The notes under the pieces: model-generated | The model's database searches: none | What the model was told of the DNA's origin: nothing | What the model saw: only the letters and a program-made list of their open reading frames with translations | In this document: piece by piece, positions 15,750-23,171 of the stretch | How positions within the stretch are numbered: the first letter of the stretch is position 1 | Layout of the letters: each line of letters opens with the position of its first letter | Made by a program: the position numbers and the translations under genes | NCBI GenBank assembly: GCA_964369605.1 | Contig: CAYJFD010000019.1 | Coordinates: 1-41,606, forward strand | Length of the DNA stretch: 41,606 bases | Direction: 5' to 3' | Source of the DNA: CAYJFD01 sp964369605 | Lineage (GTDB): Bacteria; Bacteroidota; Bacteroidia; Bacteroidales; UBA932

Positions 15750-15757
15750 CAAAGATA
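15750..15757 (-). promoter_or_regulatory. -7 element of the ferredoxin-like gene
   Basis: CAAAGATA reads TATCTTTG toward the gene, a perfect TAnnTTTG match. There is no TTTG -33 box. Instead the palindrome at 15779-15792 is centred close to -40, where a class II activator would sit. Confidence 0.55.
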
Positions 15758-15778
15758 CAGTACAGAATAATTAAAAGC

Positions 15779-15792
15779 GTGACATTTGTTAC
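15779..15792. promoter_or_regulatory. Candidate Crp/Fnr operator in the divergent intergenic region
   Basis: GTGACATTTGTTAC is an imperfect palindrome (GTGACA, TT, TGTTAC; five of six arm positions complementary). Its half-sites resemble those of Crp/Fnr-type dimers. It overlaps the -33 box of the regulator's own promoter and replaces the -33 box of the opposite gene. Confidence 0.55.
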
Positions 15793-15817
15793 AGGCTCGT
15801 ATATTTTTATACCTTTG
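15785..15817 (+). promoter_or_regulatory. Promoter of the Crp/Fnr regulator
   Basis: TTTG at 15785-15788 and TACCTTTG at 15810-15817, spaced 21 bp. The -33 box lies inside the palindrome, consistent with autoregulation by steric block. Confidence 0.6.
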
Positions 15818-15835
15818 TGAAAAATAAGTTGAGTT

Positions 15836-16501
15836 ATGGAGAAGAAAAATTTATTATTTTTTGAGAGTATATGCCACAGCAATATCGATGGCGACCCATC
15901 TAGCGTCAAATGTAGTATAGAGCACAAGCATAAAAAGTTCAAGAAAGGAGACTATATCGCTTATCAAGGAGACAAAGTTTTATCACTACCTATGCTGATA
16001 AAAGGGAAAGTTAGAACAGAAATCGTTTCTGATTCTGGCTTCGTACTTCCGATGGAAAGTATCGCTGCTCCGTATCCACTAGCAGCAGCCTTCCTTTTTG
16101 CTGACGATAATACCTTCCCTGTTGATGTTATAGCTATAGAGGATAGTGAACTTATTTTGATTCCAAAGTCTGCAATAGAAAAGCAGATGGCTACCTGTCC
16201 TATTTTCTTACGTGGGTTTTTAGCATTTAATTCTAATCGTATGCACTTTATGTCAGAAAGGCTAAAGATTTTTGCTCAGAAAGGTATAAAAGCAAAATTC
16301 GCATACCACATCATATCAAATGAGAAAAAAAGGAGATTTAAATTAAATAAAAGCATTACATATTTAGCTAATTATTTTGGTGTAGAACGCCCTTCACTAT
16401 CTCGTGCTATAGGCGAGATGGTTAAAGAAGGGATCATAACATACGAACAAGGTGGAGGCGAGATCCTAGATTTCACTCGCCTTTCTGATTTTCTATCCTA
16501 G
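15836..16501 (+). CDS. Crp/Fnr-family transcriptional regulator
   Basis: A 221-residue protein with an N-terminal cyclic-nucleotide-binding-like beta-barrel (about 30-125, beginning KKFKKGDYIAYQGDKVLSLP) and a dimer helix. The C-terminal winged helix-turn-helix ends TYLANYFGVERPSLSRAIGEMVKEG, where ERPSLSRA is the recognition helix region. There is no N-terminal Fnr-type cysteine cluster; Cys13 and Cys26 are isolated. The effector could therefore be haem-NO, redox or another ligand rather than an Fe-S cluster. In Bacteroidales such proteins (HcpR type) respond to nitrosative stress; that assignment here is inference. It is divergent from a ferredoxin-like gene, and the palindrome between them is likely its own binding site. 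Confidence 0.8.
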   Translation: MEKKNLLFFESICHSNIDGDPSSVKCSIEHKHKKFKKGDYIAYQGDKVLSLPMLIKGKVRTEIVSDSGFVLPMESIAAPYPLAAAFLFADDNTFPVDVIAIEDSELILIPKSAIEKQMATCPIFLRGFLAFNSNRMHFMSERLKIFAQKGIKAKFAYHIISNEKKRRFKLNKSITYLANYFGVERPSLSRAIGEMVKEGIITYEQGGGEILDFTRLSDFLS

Positions 16502-16533
16502 TTATCTTTTTAATATATCTTTTTTTTGAAAAA

Positions 16534-16638
16534 GTGTATGGCTTTGAATCTTTCTCTAATGGTGTGCCTGAGGATAAGAAATTAGTACTTGCCTCAATAA
16601 TGACTGGCCTTATGGTTCGTCATTCTATCGAATTTTAG
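16534..16638 (+). pseudogene. Possible gene remnant, 34-residue C-terminal tail
   Basis: A short frame with protein-like composition (segments VPEDKKLVLAS and GLMVRHSIEF) runs to a stop at 16636-16638, overlapping the last 14 bases of rsgA on the other strand. Its only start is GTG at 16534, with no promoter, and the same frame stays open back through 16502. I do not recognise a family. It may be the decayed end of a lost gene or simply chance. Besides this, the 123-bp gap contains only a T-run at about 16521-16527. Confidence 0.25.
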
Positions 16639-17698
16639 TTTTTTGAGACTCACGTATAGCCTTTCTACTATTTTTCATACCGCCCACCTGAGCAAACATA
16701 CGATTTAGTTTTTGGGTCTCTATTTCTTTAGCGTTCAACCCTTCGTAGCTACTCTCGTCTTTTATTTTAAGATAATTATTAAATCTTCGAGTATCTAGCA
16801 GACCACTTTGAATAGCATCCTGAACAGCGCAGCCAGGTTCTGAGCCGTGGGAGCAGTTTGAAAAACGACATTGCGAAGCAAGTTCTTCAATATCAGAAAA
16901 TGATTTAGATAAATCTGCACTATCTACTCCTATTTCTCGCATACCAGCTGTGTCGATCAGAACTCCTCCTGTGGTAAGAGAGAAGATCTCTCGTCCTGTA
17001 GTAGTATGGCGTCCCTTATCTCCTTTACCGATCTCCTTTGTTTCTATTAGATCATTACCGAGTAATCTGTTGATAATCGTTGATTTCCCAACACCTGATG
17101 ATCCTATAAACGCAGCTGTGATGCCTTCTCCAAGAAATGGCTTGAATTTATCTACAAGTTCTTCATCATAGATGGACGTAGTTATTATGTCCGTATAAAG
17201 TGCTACGCCTTCTACTTGTAGCATTAGTTCTTGTAGTTTATCACCTGCAAGATCAGACTTTGTTAGTAAGATTACAGGTTTAGCCCCACTATCCCAAGCA
17301 AGAGAGATATAGCGCTCTAACCTACTGAGATTAAAATTATTATTCAGGGACATACATAAAAACACCACGTCTATATTCGTAGCGATAATTTGTGATTGGT
17401 GGCTTACTCCTACAGCCGTGCGTTTAAATGTACTTTTTCTGTGTAAAACTTGGTGAATTATAGCTCGTGAATCGCCTTCTTGATAGCTCAGCATTACATA
17501 GTCTCCGACTGCTGGGAATTCATCTTCTTTGAATATATATTTACCTGATACCTCGGCTAATATTTCCCCATACTCACTTGCTACTTTATAAGCTCCCTTG
17601 TGTTGGGTTAATACTCTTGCAAGTGAATAATCAGGATATTGCGTAGCTAGAGCTAGAAATCTTTCACTTACTCCATACTGGGTTAAATAATGCTTCAT
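16625..17698 (-). CDS. rsgA: Ribosome small-subunit GTPase RsgA (YjeQ)
   Basis: The 357-residue protein shows the circularly permuted GTPase order diagnostic of RsgA: OB-fold N-domain (about 30-95), then G4 TKSD (146-149), G1 GSSGVGKST (199-207), G2 Thr-rich RHTTTG and G3 DTAG (249-252). A zinc knuckle follows with Cys277, Cys282, His284 and Cys290. RsgA binds immature 30S subunits, checks the decoding centre and releases RbfA on GTP hydrolysis. The extra residues at the N-terminus before the OB fold (about 1-30) and a basic C-terminal tail (KNSRKAIRESQKTK) are longer than in E. coli, but common in Bacteroidetes and Firmicutes homologues. It is convergent with the Crp/Fnr gene and shows no obvious operon partner. 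Confidence 0.92.
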   Translation of the reverse strand: MKHYLTQYGVSERFLALATQYPDYSLARVLTQHKGAYKVASEYGEILAEVSGKYIFKEDEFPAVGDYVMLSYQEGDSRAIIHQVLHRKSTFKRTAVGVSHQSQIIATNIDVVFLCMSLNNNFNLSRLERYISLAWDSGAKPVILLTKSDLAGDKLQELMLQVEGVALYTDIITTSIYDEELVDKFKPFLGEGITAAFIGSSGVGKSTIINRLLGNDLIETKEIGKGDKGRHTTTGREIFSLTTGGVLIDTAGMREIGVDSADLSKSFSDIEELASQCRFSNCSHGSEPGCAVQDAIQSGLLDTRRFNNYLKIKDESSYEGLNAKEIETQKLNRMFAQVGGMKNSRKAIRESQKTKIR

Positions 17699-17822
17699 TT
17701 TTTTCTTTCAAAAATTTAGGGTCAGCTATCGTTGTTTCTCAACTGATGTTTTTTATCGTTTAGTACAATAATTTATTCTACAAAGGTAGTGATATTTAGA
17801 ATTAAACAATAGCAATTTTTGG

Positions 17823-17854
17823 GTTGTAGTATTAGTGCGAAATTATTACATTTG
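17823..17854 (+). promoter_or_regulatory. Promoter of the Ada-like gene
   Basis: GTTG (17823-17826), 20 bp, TACATTTG (17847-17854). The -7 match is perfect and the -33 box 3 of 4. It lies downstream of a GTG at 17835 that could extend the frame, so that GTG cannot be used from this promoter. Confidence 0.6.
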
Positions 17855-17879
17855 TTCTTTCTTGTTAAAGGCAAAATTT

Positions 17880-18704
17880 ATGATAGACGAAATTAATTAT
17901 AAGCGAATAGAAAAGGCTATTAAGTATTTGATAAACAATTATAAGCTACAGCCTAGTTTAGATGAGACTGCCGAATATATAGGAATGAGTAAATTTCATT
18001 TCCAGCGCATTTTTTCTGAATGGGCAGGAGTTACACCTAAACAATTTTTGGAGCACCTAACAGTAGAGGCTCTAAAAAGTGAGATACTAAAAACGCGTAA
18101 CTTACTAGATGCCAGTGGGAATGTTGGTTTATCGACTCCTTCTAGGGCTTATGACTTAATGGTTAAGATCGAAGCTATGACTCCTGGTGAATATAAGAAG
18201 ATGGGGAAAGATTTAGATATTACCTATGGAACTGGAGCAACACCATTTGGGCTAGCTTTTATTGCTACCACTAAACGTGGAGTTTGTTCACTTGAATTTG
18301 TGGACAATGATCTTGACGAGGTTTTGGATGACACGAAAGCGATGTGGCCTCAGGCTAGCTTTAATCGCGATGATAGTGTTGCAAAGAAAAATCTTGATCA
18401 AATATTTAGCAATAATAAACAGGAATTAAAGCTACTTCTTAAGGGTACTCCATTTCAAATACAGGTATGGCGCGCCCTTTTAAATATAACAAGTGGCAGT
18501 CTTGCTAGTTACTCAGAGGTAGCGATGATGGTTAAAAAGGAAAATGCAGTTCGAGCAGTAGCTTCAGCTGTCGCTAAAAATCCTATTGGCTACATAATCC
18601 CTTGTCATAGGGTAATACGAAGAGAAGGGATGATAGGCCAATATCATTGGAGCCCTGAAAGAAAGCAATCTATAATTGGCTGGGAGGCCAGCTTAAGAGA
18701 ATAG
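17880..18704 (+). CDS. AraC-HTH / methylated-DNA-cysteine methyltransferase (Ada-like)
   Basis: The protein is 274 residues from the ATG at 17880, chosen because the promoter's -7 box lies inside any longer form. Residues about 14-108 form an AraC-type double helix-turn-helix (DETAEYIGMSKFHFQRIFSEWAGVTP as a range description). Residues about 120-270 form the alkyltransferase domain, with the active-site PCHRV and acceptor Cys242, and the preceding NPIGYIIPC and VRAVASAVAKNP segments. It transfers alkyl groups from O6-alkylguanine to its own cysteine, a single-turnover repair. The N-terminal Ada metal-binding (phosphotriester-sensing) domain of E. coli Ada is absent, so the HTH is either constitutive or senses alkylation differently. 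It is convergent with the LytTR regulator and shares its terminator. Confidence 0.9.
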   Translation: MIDEINYKRIEKAIKYLINNYKLQPSLDETAEYIGMSKFHFQRIFSEWAGVTPKQFLEHLTVEALKSEILKTRNLLDASGNVGLSTPSRAYDLMVKIEAMTPGEYKKMGKDLDITYGTGATPFGLAFIATTKRGVCSLEFVDNDLDEVLDDTKAMWPQASFNRDDSVAKKNLDQIFSNNKQELKLLLKGTPFQIQVWRALLNITSGSLASYSEVAMMVKKENAVRAVASAVAKNPIGYIIPCHRVIRREGMIGQYHWSPERKQSIIGWEASLRE

Positions 18705-18724
18705 TAGGCTTGTAGCAACCTACT
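18703..18724. terminator. Compact bidirectional terminator between convergent genes
   Basis: AGTAGG (18703-18708) and CCTACT (18719-18724), plus TTG/CAA inside with a bulge, form one hairpin. It contains both convergent stop codons, 18702-18704 on the plus strand and 18720-18722 on the minus strand. T-runs on either side are short. Confidence 0.55.
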
Positions 18725-19412
18725 TTAATCCTAGTGCTTGTAGTACTTCTGTTCTATAACTCTCGGAAATGGGAATCGTAGTTCTTCCAAATATTATAGT
18801 ATTTCTTTCTAGTACTTTTACCTTTGAAGTATTTACTATAAATGAGCGGTGTACTCTTTTGAATATGTTAGTTGGAAGAGTAGATTCTATGCCTTTTAGT
18901 GTTGAAAGAGTTTTAAGGTAGGAGCCGTCTGCTAGGGCTATCGAAACATAATCTCGCATAGATTCTAGATATAATATCTCGCTATAATATAGTTTAATTA
19001 AACGATAATCTGACTTAACTACCAAATAATCATCACTCTCAGGTGCCTTCACATCACCTAGTATTCGCTTAACTTTATCTACGCATCGAGCAAAACTATC
19101 ATAACTTATTGGCTTTAAGAGATAATCCACTGCATCTACTCTAAAACTTTCTAAGGCATATTGTGAAAAAGCTGTTGTGAATACGACTTTTGTGCGAAAC
19201 GTATCAATATATGATGCTAATTCTATACCAGTCATAGCTGGCATTTGTATATCAAGGGATAATAAATCTGGCTGTTCTCGTTTTATAGCCTCGAGAGCAA
19301 GGATAGGAGAATTATAGGCTCCTATTAATTCTAGTTTTTCGTTCTCTTCTACGTATGACTTTAATAGAGCTAGGGCTAGTGGCTCATCATCAACTATTAT
19401 GCATCTAATCAT
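18720..19412 (-). CDS. LytTR-family response regulator
   Basis: A 230-residue two-domain regulator. The receiver domain (1-about 120) has the acidic pair Asp8/Asp9, phospho-acceptor Asp54 in SLDIQMP, Thr/Ser in FTTAFSQYALE and Lys in LLKPIS. The C-terminal LytTR domain (about 130-228) includes YLVVKSDYRLIKLYYSEILYLESMRDY-type strands and the HRSFIVNTSKV segment typical of the family. LytTR domains bind pairs of about 9-bp direct repeats separated by about 12 bp. Its gene overlaps the upstream kinase gene by 8 nt, so the two are translationally coupled. Two such repeat pairs lie in the divergent promoter region (20507-20536 and 20600-20630), the likely targets. Confidence 0.92.
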   Translation of the reverse strand: MIRCIIVDDEPLALALLKSYVEENEKLELIGAYNSPILALEAIKREQPDLLSLDIQMPAMTGIELASYIDTFRTKVVFTTAFSQYALESFRVDAVDYLLKPISYDSFARCVDKVKRILGDVKAPESDDYLVVKSDYRLIKLYYSEILYLESMRDYVSIALADGSYLKTLSTLKGIESTLPTNIFKRVHRSFIVNTSKVKVLERNTIIFGRTTIPISESYRTEVLQALGLK

Positions 19413-20451
19413 TATTTCCTGTATTTATTATTAATACTGCTTCATAGTACTTCTCATTGGAGTTTATCTTGTAGCTGTGGCTATGAGGGTAGATAAGTTC
19501 TAGTCTTCGTCGCAGATTTACAAGGCCGATTCCTGAGCCACTACGATCATCCTGTGTTTTAGGATAGTTACTATTTTTACAAATAAATATTATTTCACTC
19601 TCTACAACAGTTAGCTTTATATCTATAAATGACTCATCTTCATTACTTACCCCATGCTTGAACGCATTTTCAACAAGCGAAATAAACAATAATGGAGCCA
19701 CTCTTACACCTATGATATTACTAGGGAGATCTATATTAATCCTTACACTATCTGAAATACGCAGTTTCATTAATTTCGAGTAATTCTCTAGAAACTTTAC
19801 TTCATTTTCCAATTCTACTTTTGGTAAATCAGACTCATATAATTGATACCTTAGTAAATCGCAGACATTTAATAAGGAGGACTGAGCTGTTTTAGGTTGA
19901 AATGCGATCAATGCATAAATATTATTTAGTGCATTAAATAGAAAGTGGGGATTTAATTGATTCTTTAGAGATGCTAATTCCATCTCTTTACGCATCATTT
20001 CAGACTCATTAATTTTCTTTTGAGTATCGAACCATTTTGTTGTCATTTTAACACTTAATGATGGCGCGATGACCAGAATACTAAATAATATATGACCACC
20101 AAAATGTCTTCTTGGATTAAACTGTCTTGGAGGATCTTCTGTAAAATTAGTAACAAACTCCCCTAGCTCTCTCATTAGGAAATAAACTAGTGTAAATACG
20201 ATTATATTACATAATACATAAGCCCAAACTCGCCTATTAAATAATAATTTCTCTACTAATAAAGAGTAATTTAGATAGAAAAGCGACACATACAAGATAT
20301 TTGGGACTAAAGCGGCAAGATTAAAATCTCGTCCCATCATCGTTCCGTAAGAGAATATTACTGTAAATAAAGTTACCCATATAGATATATGCAAAATAGC
20401 TGTTCTATACTTTACAGGAATAAAAGTATTTAGTTTGTCTAATAGCTTCAT
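19405..20451 (-). CDS. LytS/YehU-type sensor histidine kinase
   Basis: The 348-residue protein has four predicted transmembrane helices (about 20-38, 47-65, 77-93 and 120-137), a short coiled coil, and the His_kinase motif LNPHFLFNALNNIYAL with phospho-acceptor His169. A HATPase domain follows with LVENAFKHGVS (N-box) and GSGIGLVNLRRRLE (G-box). This is the standard kinase architecture paired with LytTR regulators in Bacteroidetes, and the next gene overlaps it by 8 nt. The sensing surface is small: short loops and no extracellular domain, so it probably reads membrane state or a membrane-soluble compound. It is transcribed divergently from a TolC/MacAB pump operon. Confidence 0.92.
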   Translation of the reverse strand: MKLLDKLNTFIPVKYRTAILHISIWVTLFTVIFSYGTMMGRDFNLAALVPNILYVSLFYLNYSLLVEKLLFNRRVWAYVLCNIIVFTLVYFLMRELGEFVTNFTEDPPRQFNPRRHFGGHILFSILVIAPSLSVKMTTKWFDTQKKINESEMMRKEMELASLKNQLNPHFLFNALNNIYALIAFQPKTAQSSLLNVCDLLRYQLYESDLPKVELENEVKFLENYSKLMKLRISDSVRINIDLPSNIIGVRVAPLLFISLVENAFKHGVSNEDESFIDIKLTVVESEIIFICKNSNYPKTQDDRSGSGIGLVNLRRRLELIYPHSHSYKINSNEKYYEAVLIINTGNND

Positions 20452-20467
20452 TTTCTTTCATTTTCAG

Positions 20468-20499
20468 CAAAGATATATGATAATATCAACAAGTACAAT
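20468..20499 (-). promoter_or_regulatory. Promoter of the kinase/regulator operon
   Basis: On the minus strand, ATTG (20499-20496), 20 bp, TATCTTTG (20475-20468): perfect -7, 3 of 4 at -33. Direct repeats end 7 bp upstream of the -33 box. Confidence 0.65.
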
Positions 20500-20506
20500 G
20501 GTTTAT

Positions 20507-20536
20507 CGACAGAATACAAACTTTTGCCGACAGAAT
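20507..20536 (-). promoter_or_regulatory. LytTR-type direct repeats at the kinase promoter
   Basis: ATTCTGTCG occurs twice on the minus strand (20515-20507 and 20536-20528). The start-to-start distance is 21 bp, giving a 12-bp spacer, and the two 21-bp units match at 16 of 21 positions. The repeats lie 7 bp upstream of the -33 box, the usual place for an activator. A related ATTTTGTCG at 20585-20577 lies within a GATTTT/AAAATC palindrome. Confidence 0.6.
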
Positions 20537-20599
20537 CCTATTTTTAGGAAAATATGGTGATTCGTAGATGATTTTACGACAAAATCGTGGATTTATGCC

Positions 20600-20630
20600 T
20601 ATTGGTCGAGAGAAATTAGGTATTGGTCGA
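20600..20630 (+). promoter_or_regulatory. LytTR-type direct repeats at the efflux-pump promoter
   Basis: TATTGGTCGA occurs twice (20600-20609 and 20621-20630), again exactly 21 bp start to start. The second copy ends 5 bp before the -33 box. Aligned to the minus-strand repeat, ATTCTGTCG and ATT-GGTCG share seven bases with a one-base gap, consistent with one regulator reading both. Confidence 0.6.
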
Positions 20631-20635
20631 ATCTA

Positions 20636-20667
20636 CTTGAATCACGTTTTTATCGAATATACTTTTG
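20636..20667 (+). promoter_or_regulatory. Promoter of the TolC-MacAB operon
   Basis: CTTG (20636-20639), 20 bp, TACTTTTG (20660-20667): perfect -7, 3 of 4 at -33. It lies 27 bp before the TolC start codon. Confidence 0.65.
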
Positions 20668-20693
20668 CATTAGTAACAAATAAAAAAACAGAT

Positions 20694-21971
20694 ATGCAAA
20701 AATTAATTCTAAGCACACTCTTAATGATCTCCATCATTAGTGCTAATGCACAAGAGAAAATAACTCTGACCTTATCAGAAGCCATAGAGATGGGTATTAG
20801 TCAAAATTTTGACCAGCAAATACTAGACATTACTCTCCTAAGTACACAAGAGAGTCTTGCCCAGTCAAAACGAGATCTTCTACCTGAATTTAATGCTCAA
20901 CTCTCACAGGGAATCTCAAATATAAATACTAATGGTAATTATAGTATTAATGCATCAGCTACCCTTTGGAGTGGAGGAATGAAAATGAATACTATTAGAC
21001 GTTCGACACTAGAATTAACTAAGGCGGATGAACAAATCATAGCTGCACAGAATAATTTAGCAATATCGATTATTAACACTTATCTGCTAGCAGTAATGAA
21101 TGAGGACCTTTATAGGTACCAAGAAAAAGTATATGAGATTAGTAAAGTACAGGCCGTATTAGGTGAAAGTAAATACAAAGCTGGAGATATCTTGGAAAGT
21201 GAATATCTTCTATTGAAAGCACAGGCAGCTAGCGATGCTAATTCCCTAATTAATAGTAAAATAGAAAGAGATAACGCTATAGTTGAGTTAAAAAATCTCT
21301 TGGTAATAGACCATACAATAGAGTTGAACGTAAGTAATTTACAAGAAGATATTACTATTGACAAGATGCCTCTTCCAAGTCTTGATGAACTCATAAATAT
21401 TACAATGGAATGGTTACCAGAATTAAAGATGGCAGAATACTCTCTTGAGATAGCTAATAAAGATGTGGATATAGCAAAAGGTGCACGAATGCCAACTCTG
21501 TCTCTAAATGGTTCTTTGGGAACTACATATAATAACACGTACAATCAAAACTGGAGTAATCAAGTTTGCAATAATAATGTAAACTCTGTATCCCTTACTC
21601 TAAGTATCCCTCTTTGGAATAAAGGTAAAACGAATTCAAATATCAAGCAAGCTGAATATGTTGCAGAACAAGTAGCTATAGAGAAAGAAAAAACTGAATT
21701 CGAACTAAGAAATCAATTAGAAAAAGAGTACAATAATACACTTGCGCTTGAACAACGTACGAATGCTACGAAAGAAAGCTGGCAAGCTTATGAGGAAACT
21801 TTTAGAGTATTCTCAGCACAATTCACAGAAGGAGCTATAAGCACTACTGACTTATTACAGCAGCAAAACAATTATATATCCGCATTAAATAATTATATGC
21901 AAAGTAAATATAACTACATACTATCACGTAAGGTGCTAGATGTATATATGGGAGTACAAATCGAATTATAA
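20694..21971 (+). CDS. TolC-family outer-membrane efflux protein
   Basis: The protein is 425 residues from the ATG at 20694; an ATG at 20568 lies upstream of the promoter and is rejected. The signal peptide is about 1-20, ending ANAQ. Two halves of long alpha-helices with heptad-like patterns and two short beta-strand regions (for example FNAQLSQGISNI and LSLNGSLGTTY) fit the OEP/TolC fold, whose trimers form a channel from periplasm to exterior. It is the first gene of a four-gene operon with MacA- and two MacB-like genes, spaced 19, 11 and 12 nt. This gives a complete tripartite ABC efflux pump. Typical family length is 420-480 residues. The exported substrate is not evident from sequence. 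Confidence 0.9.
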   Translation: MQKLILSTLLMISIISANAQEKITLTLSEAIEMGISQNFDQQILDITLLSTQESLAQSKRDLLPEFNAQLSQGISNINTNGNYSINASATLWSGGMKMNTIRRSTLELTKADEQIIAAQNNLAISIINTYLLAVMNEDLYRYQEKVYEISKVQAVLGESKYKAGDILESEYLLLKAQAASDANSLINSKIERDNAIVELKNLLVIDHTIELNVSNLQEDITIDKMPLPSLDELINITMEWLPELKMAEYSLEIANKDVDIAKGARMPTLSLNGSLGTTYNNTYNQNWSNQVCNNNVNSVSLTLSIPLWNKGKTNSNIKQAEYVAEQVAIEKEKTEFELRNQLEKEYNNTLALEQRTNATKESWQAYEETFRVFSAQFTEGAISTTDLLQQQNNYISALNNYMQSKYNYILSRKVLDVYMGVQIEL

Positions 21972-21990
21972 AATATAAAAAATAAAGAAA

Positions 21991-23160
21991 ATGAAAAAGA
22001 ATAAGAAATGGATTTTTATCCTTCTTGCCATAGCAAGTATAGGAGTAACAGTAAAATGTACATCATTTGGAAAACAAACTGGAAGTGAAGTTCGCACAAG
22101 CAAAGTTTATAATAAGGAGTTAGAACTCAATATCATGTCTACTGGAAGCATCCAACCTGTTGAGATGGTAGAGGTCGGAACCCAAGTATCAGGAATAGTT
22201 GAGAAAATATATGTGGACTACAATACTGAAGTAAAAGAAGGTCAGCTATTAGCTGAGTTAGACAAACTTACACTAAATGAAAGAGTTCGTCAGGCTCAGG
22301 CTTCATTAGACAATGCAAATAGCAATGCCTTATTCGCAGAGCAAAATTATGAGCGCACAAAACGTCTATACGAGCAAGATGCTGCAACATTAGCGAAATT
22401 AGAGGAAGCTGAGAATAGTCTTAAAACATCAAGATCCCAAGTTATCTCTGCACAAGCAGACTATAATCAATCAATGGTAAATTTATCTTACGCTGATATT
22501 TACTCTCCTATCTCTGGTCGAATCCTAAATAAAGCCGTAGAAGAAGGACAAACAGTCGCTGCTTCTTTCAGTACCCCTACCCTTTTTACTATCGCAAATG
22601 ATCTAAAAAAGATGCAGGTAGAAGTAGATGTAGATGAGGCTGATATAGGGCTAATTAAAGTTGGACAAAATGCGACTTTCACTGTCGATACATATCCAGG
22701 AGAAGAATTTAAAGGTACAGTTTCACAAGTGCGCCTAGAGGCTGTTGAAAGTTCAAACGTAATTACTTATACTGTGATCGTAGATGCTCCGAATCCTGAC
22801 GAGAGACTTTTTCCGGGTATGACAGCTAGTATTACTATCACTACGCAGTCCCCTGAAGGTGTATGTATCCCTGCTGAAGCGCTATATTTTACACCAAATG
22901 CAGAATCTCTTCCTCAATTTACCATTATAAATAAAGCTAAAACTGATACTAAAATCTGGTTTGTAAGAGGAGAAGAATTAATTTCTAAAGACGTAAACGT
23001 TGGAGCTTCAGATGGTGTAGAAACAATCATTATAAGCGGTATAGAAATCGGTGAAACTTTAGTTACAGGACTAAAACCTAAAGAAATAAAGAATGAAAAG
23101 AATAGCAATGGCTTATTCCCTGCCCCTTCTGGCAATAAACCTCCAAGAGGATCAATGTAA
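21991..23160 (+). CDS. MacA/HlyD-type periplasmic adaptor
   Basis: A 389-residue membrane-fusion protein. An N-terminal anchor (about 7-23) leads to a lipoyl half-motif, GTQVSGIVEKIYVDYNTEVKEGQLLAELD in the family pattern. An alpha-helical hairpin (about 92-160, rich in Ala/Gln/Asn) comes next, then the second lipoyl half YSPISGRILNKAVEEGQTV and a beta-barrel with FTVDTYPGEEFKGTV. Adaptors of this kind bridge the inner-membrane transporter and TolC and control assembly of the channel. The Cys at 23 is preceded by Lys, so it is not a good lipobox; the protein is probably anchored by an uncleaved helix. It is followed by the ATPase gene after 11 nt. Confidence 0.9.
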   Translation: MKKNKKWIFILLAIASIGVTVKCTSFGKQTGSEVRTSKVYNKELELNIMSTGSIQPVEMVEVGTQVSGIVEKIYVDYNTEVKEGQLLAELDKLTLNERVRQAQASLDNANSNALFAEQNYERTKRLYEQDAATLAKLEEAENSLKTSRSQVISAQADYNQSMVNLSYADIYSPISGRILNKAVEEGQTVAASFSTPTLFTIANDLKKMQVEVDVDEADIGLIKVGQNATFTVDTYPGEEFKGTVSQVRLEAVESSNVITYTVIVDAPNPDERLFPGMTASITITTQSPEGVCIPAEALYFTPNAESLPQFTIINKAKTDTKIWFVRGEELISKDVNVGASDGVETIIISGIEIGETLVTGLKPKEIKNEKNSNGLFPAPSGNKPPRGSM

Positions 23161-23171
23161 AAAATTATAAT

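Noticed and set aside
15720..15752. ATG at 15752 as start of the Fe-S protein
   Set aside because: It overlaps the -7 element; the ATG at 15719 gives the usual N-terminus a few residues before the first cysteine motif.
17835..17879. GTG at 17835 as start of the Ada-like protein
   Set aside because: The -7 box at 17847-17854 lies downstream of it, and the residues it would add match nothing in the family.
20568..20693. ATG at 20568 as start of the TolC protein
   Set aside because: The promoter at 20636-20667 is downstream of it, and the ATG at 20694 gives a proper signal peptide.
21110..21544. 144-residue minus-strand frame inside the TolC gene
   Set aside because: Fully covered by the TolC coding sequence, with no start signals.
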